Shown piece after piece: positions 7,163 to 7,992 of a DNA stretch of 7,992 bases; positions within the stretch are counted from its first letter, which is position 1; each line of letters opens with the position of its first letter. Position numbers and translations under genes: made by a program. The stretch spans positions 1 to 7,992 of the forward strand of contig WRMR01000216.1 in assembly GCA_009776995.1 (NCBI GenBank), written 5' to 3'. The notes under the pieces are model-generated. The model was not told the origin of the DNA, did not search any database, and saw nothing but the letters and a program-made list of their open reading frames with translations. The stretch comes from Planctomycetaceae bacterium (GTDB lineage Bacteria > Planctomycetota > Planctomycetia > Pirellulales > Thermoguttaceae).

Positions 7163-7190
7163 ATTTTGCGATTTGCGTTTTGCACTTTGC
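7163..7190. repeat. 7-nt tandem repeat between blaI-like and M56 genes
   Basis: Four consecutive heptamers ending in TTTGC (attttgc, gatttgc, gttttgc, actttgc) fill nearly half of the 66-base spacer between the repressor's stop and the M56 start. On the transcript they read as GCAAANN repeats upstream of the M56 ribosome-binding site, so a change in copy number would alter the spacing of the two cistrons but no protein. Confidence 0.85.
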
Positions 7191-7198
7191 GTTCAAAA

Positions 7199-7582
7199 CT
7201 ATTTCTGTGAGTGAATGATTTCTTTCAAAATCCGAAGTTCCTCCGGGTTCAGTTTGCGTTTGCCGGAGAGGTGTAGCATGAGCGGCGCGAGGTTGCCGCC
7301 GCACAGTTTGTCGAACAGGTCGAAATACCGCCCGGACACGTCCGACGGCTTGAGAACCGCTTCATAGGCGGTCGGGTGCCTGTCGAGTTTGCGGAGAATA
7401 CCCTTGTCGGCCAGGCGGTTGAGCCGCGTTTGCACGGTTGGGTAACTGATTTGGCGTTCCCGGTCGAGAAACGCCTGGTGTGCCCCGGCAATGGTGAGTG
7501 GTCCGTGCCCCCAGAGCAGTTCCAAAAGCTCCAATTCCCCCGGCGACAGTTTGAGCGGCATTTTTTTCGGTGTTTTGGCCAT
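7199..7582 (-). CDS. blaI: BlaI/MecI/CopY-family transcriptional repressor
   Basis: The protein has 127 residues, the usual length for the family. The N-terminal winged helix (about 11-75) shows the family signature: LSPGELELLELLWGHGPLT, then the recognition helix region SYPTVQTRLNRLADKG (46-61), then a wing (ILRKLDRHPTAYEAV). Residues 80-127 form the helical dimerisation part, with LNPEELRILKEII at the end. BlaI-type proteins bind dyad operators as dimers and are removed by proteolysis when the partner M56 sensor is triggered. The partner is the next gene. The ATG at 7582 gives a full-length protein with a weak AAGAGA ribosome-binding site; Met8 is the only close alternative. Its own promoter carries two matching dyads, so autorepression is likely. 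The symbol is by family only: no beta-lactamase gene is in view. Confidence 0.93.
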   Translation of the reverse strand: MAKTPKKMPLKLSPGELELLELLWGHGPLTIAGAHQAFLDRERQISYPTVQTRLNRLADKGILRKLDRHPTAYEAVLKPSDVSGRYFDLFDKLCGGNLAPLMLHLSGKRKLNPEELRILKEIIHSQK

Positions 7583-7609
7583 ATTTTTTCTCTTGAATCG
7601 TGATTTTTT

Positions 7610-7628
7610 ATTATGACGAGGTCATAAT
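7610..7628. promoter_or_regulatory. Operator 1: perfect 8-bp dyad at the repressor's transcription start
   Basis: ATTATGAC-GAG-GTCATAAT is a perfect inverted repeat with a 3-base centre. It covers the expected transcription start (about 7626) of the repressor gene. Its dimension and position fit a BlaI-family dimer site. The assignment to this repressor is inference from position and from the second similar site. Confidence 0.8.
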
Positions 7629-7632
7629 GACT

Positions 7633-7661
7633 ATCTTACGATTTCGTCATAATGCTGTCAA
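7633..7661 (-). promoter_or_regulatory. Sigma70-type promoter of the blaI-like/M56 operon
   Basis: On the minus strand a perfect -35 TTGACA (7656-7661) is followed by exactly 17 bases and a -10 TAAGAT (7633-7638), 4 of 6 to consensus. The expected start near 7626 leaves a leader of about 44 bases. Both operator-like dyads overlap it, one in the spacer and -10 and one at the start point. Confidence 0.75.
7635..7653. promoter_or_regulatory. Operator 2: imperfect copy of the dyad in the promoter spacer
   Basis: The right half GTCATAAT (7646-7653) is identical to that of operator 1. The left half CTTACGAT matches ATTATGAC at 5 of 8, with the same 3-base centre. The two dyad centres are 25 bases apart. 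It overlaps the -10 and lies just inside the -35, so occupancy would block RNA polymerase. Confidence 0.65.
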
Positions 7662-7663
7662 GA

Positions 7664-7699
7664 GGGAAAAGGAAAATTTTTTCCATCTCCCGTTTTTTT
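7664..7699 (+). terminator. Intrinsic-terminator-like hairpin, T-run on the plus strand
   Basis: Arms 7664-7676 and 7679-7691 can pair over 13 positions, with one G-U and one mismatch; the two-base centre means a real loop would open a few more pairs. One base later comes a run of seven T (7693-7699) on the plus strand. No plus-strand gene is seen to its left, so it might stop antisense transcription. For the minus-strand gene upstream it lacks a following T-run. Confidence 0.4.
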
Positions 7700-7701
7700 A
7701 T

Positions 7702-7773
7702 CGCGAACCACACCAACCTTAGCGTAACACACGAAAAATCAAATCATTTTCGCGGTATTTCGCGTGGTTCGCG
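7702..7773. repeat. Inverted repeat, 10-bp perfect arms
   Basis: CGCGAACCAC (7702-7711) and GTGGTTCGCG (7764-7773) are perfect inverted copies 52 bases apart. The right half also contains repeated TTTCGCG words. It is similar in style to TTTCGTG-rich intergenic repeats that I recall from planctomycete genomes. It has no coding content and sits between the unidentified gene at the right end and the repressor's promoter. Confidence 0.6.
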
Positions 7774-7819
7774 TCAAAAAAAGAGTCAAAGATTTCCACC
7801 GTTCGTCGAAAACACGGCT

Positions 7820-7992
7820 TCACGAGATGTCAGGGGAGTTTTGCGAATCCCGCTGCGCGTCCTGGGGCGATTCGTTTTCGGCGGGATTTGGCGGCGATTT
7901 GTCAGAACGCAGAATCAGTTGTTCCACACGCAGTTTGTCCGGTTGAAGATACTCTTTGAGAATTTCGGTCTGCCGCCGCATGGTGATACGAA
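7820..7992 (-). CDS. Unidentified protein, C-terminal tail (cut by window edge)
   Basis: An open frame enters from the right edge and stops with TGA at 7820-7822, giving 56 visible residues. The first part (RITMRRQTEILKEYLQPDKLRVEQLILR) is charged and probably helical. The remainder is a hydrophilic, Ser/Pro/Asp/Asn/Gln-rich disordered tail ending in DIS. The ATG at residue 4 could be a start for a 53-residue protein, but a longer gene running past the edge is more likely. I do not recognise the family. Same strand as all other genes; about 240 bases separate it from the repressor gene, with a promoter in between, so it is probably a separate unit. Confidence 0.5.
   Translation of the reverse strand, partial: RITMRRQTEILKEYLQPDKLRVEQLILRSDKSPPNPAENESPQDAQRDSQNSPDIS

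Overview
The window (about 8 kb, moderate GC) looks like a chromosomal stretch from a planctomycete, probably Pirellulales-like. This is inference from gene content and style, not from a marker gene. The evidence is a BlaI/BlaR1-type pair whose M56 peptidase carries a long train of carboxypeptidase-regulatory-like beta domains, a large multi-spanning GT-C-type membrane protein with a soluble C-terminal domain, a divergent HhH-GPD protein, and many short tandem and inverted repeats between and inside genes. All five supported genes lie on the minus strand, so transcription runs from high to low coordinates.

From the right (upstream) end: 7820-7992 is the C-terminal tail of an unidentified protein cut by the window edge. 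The intergenic stretch 7583-7819 holds an inverted repeat (7702-7773), a plus-strand terminator-like hairpin (7664-7699), and a well-formed sigma70-type promoter (TTGACA-N17-TAAGAT) overlaid by two copies of a dyad of the form TTATGAC-N3-GTCATAA. This drives a BlaI/MecI-type repressor (7199-7582). After a short gap containing four heptamer repeats comes a 1334-residue M56/BlaR1-like membrane metallopeptidase (3128-7132) with about eight extracytoplasmic beta domains. An in-frame internal ATG at 5992, preceded by a perfect AAGGAG ribosome-binding site and beginning a signal-peptide-like segment, suggests this gene may also yield a separate secreted 954-residue protein, or that it arose by fusion.

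A 150-bp nested inverted-repeat element (2958-3106) separates this pair from a GT-C-like membrane protein (630-2921). That gene contains 14-nt and 7-nt tandem repeats inside the reading frame, at a predicted loop between two membrane spans. The left end (1-456) is the N-terminal 152 residues of a divergent endonuclease III/HhH-GPD-like protein, with its own near-consensus promoter at 523-551.

Working model: the BlaI-like repressor binds the two dyads and represses its own operon. The M56 protein senses an extracytoplasmic signal through its beta-domain train and relieves repression by proteolysis, as in BlaR1-BlaI. The ligand is unknown, and nothing here resembles a beta-lactam sensor or a beta-lactamase. 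The GT-C protein and the HhH-GPD protein are probably separate transcription units. No RNA genes, CRISPR arrays, transposases or phage genes were seen.
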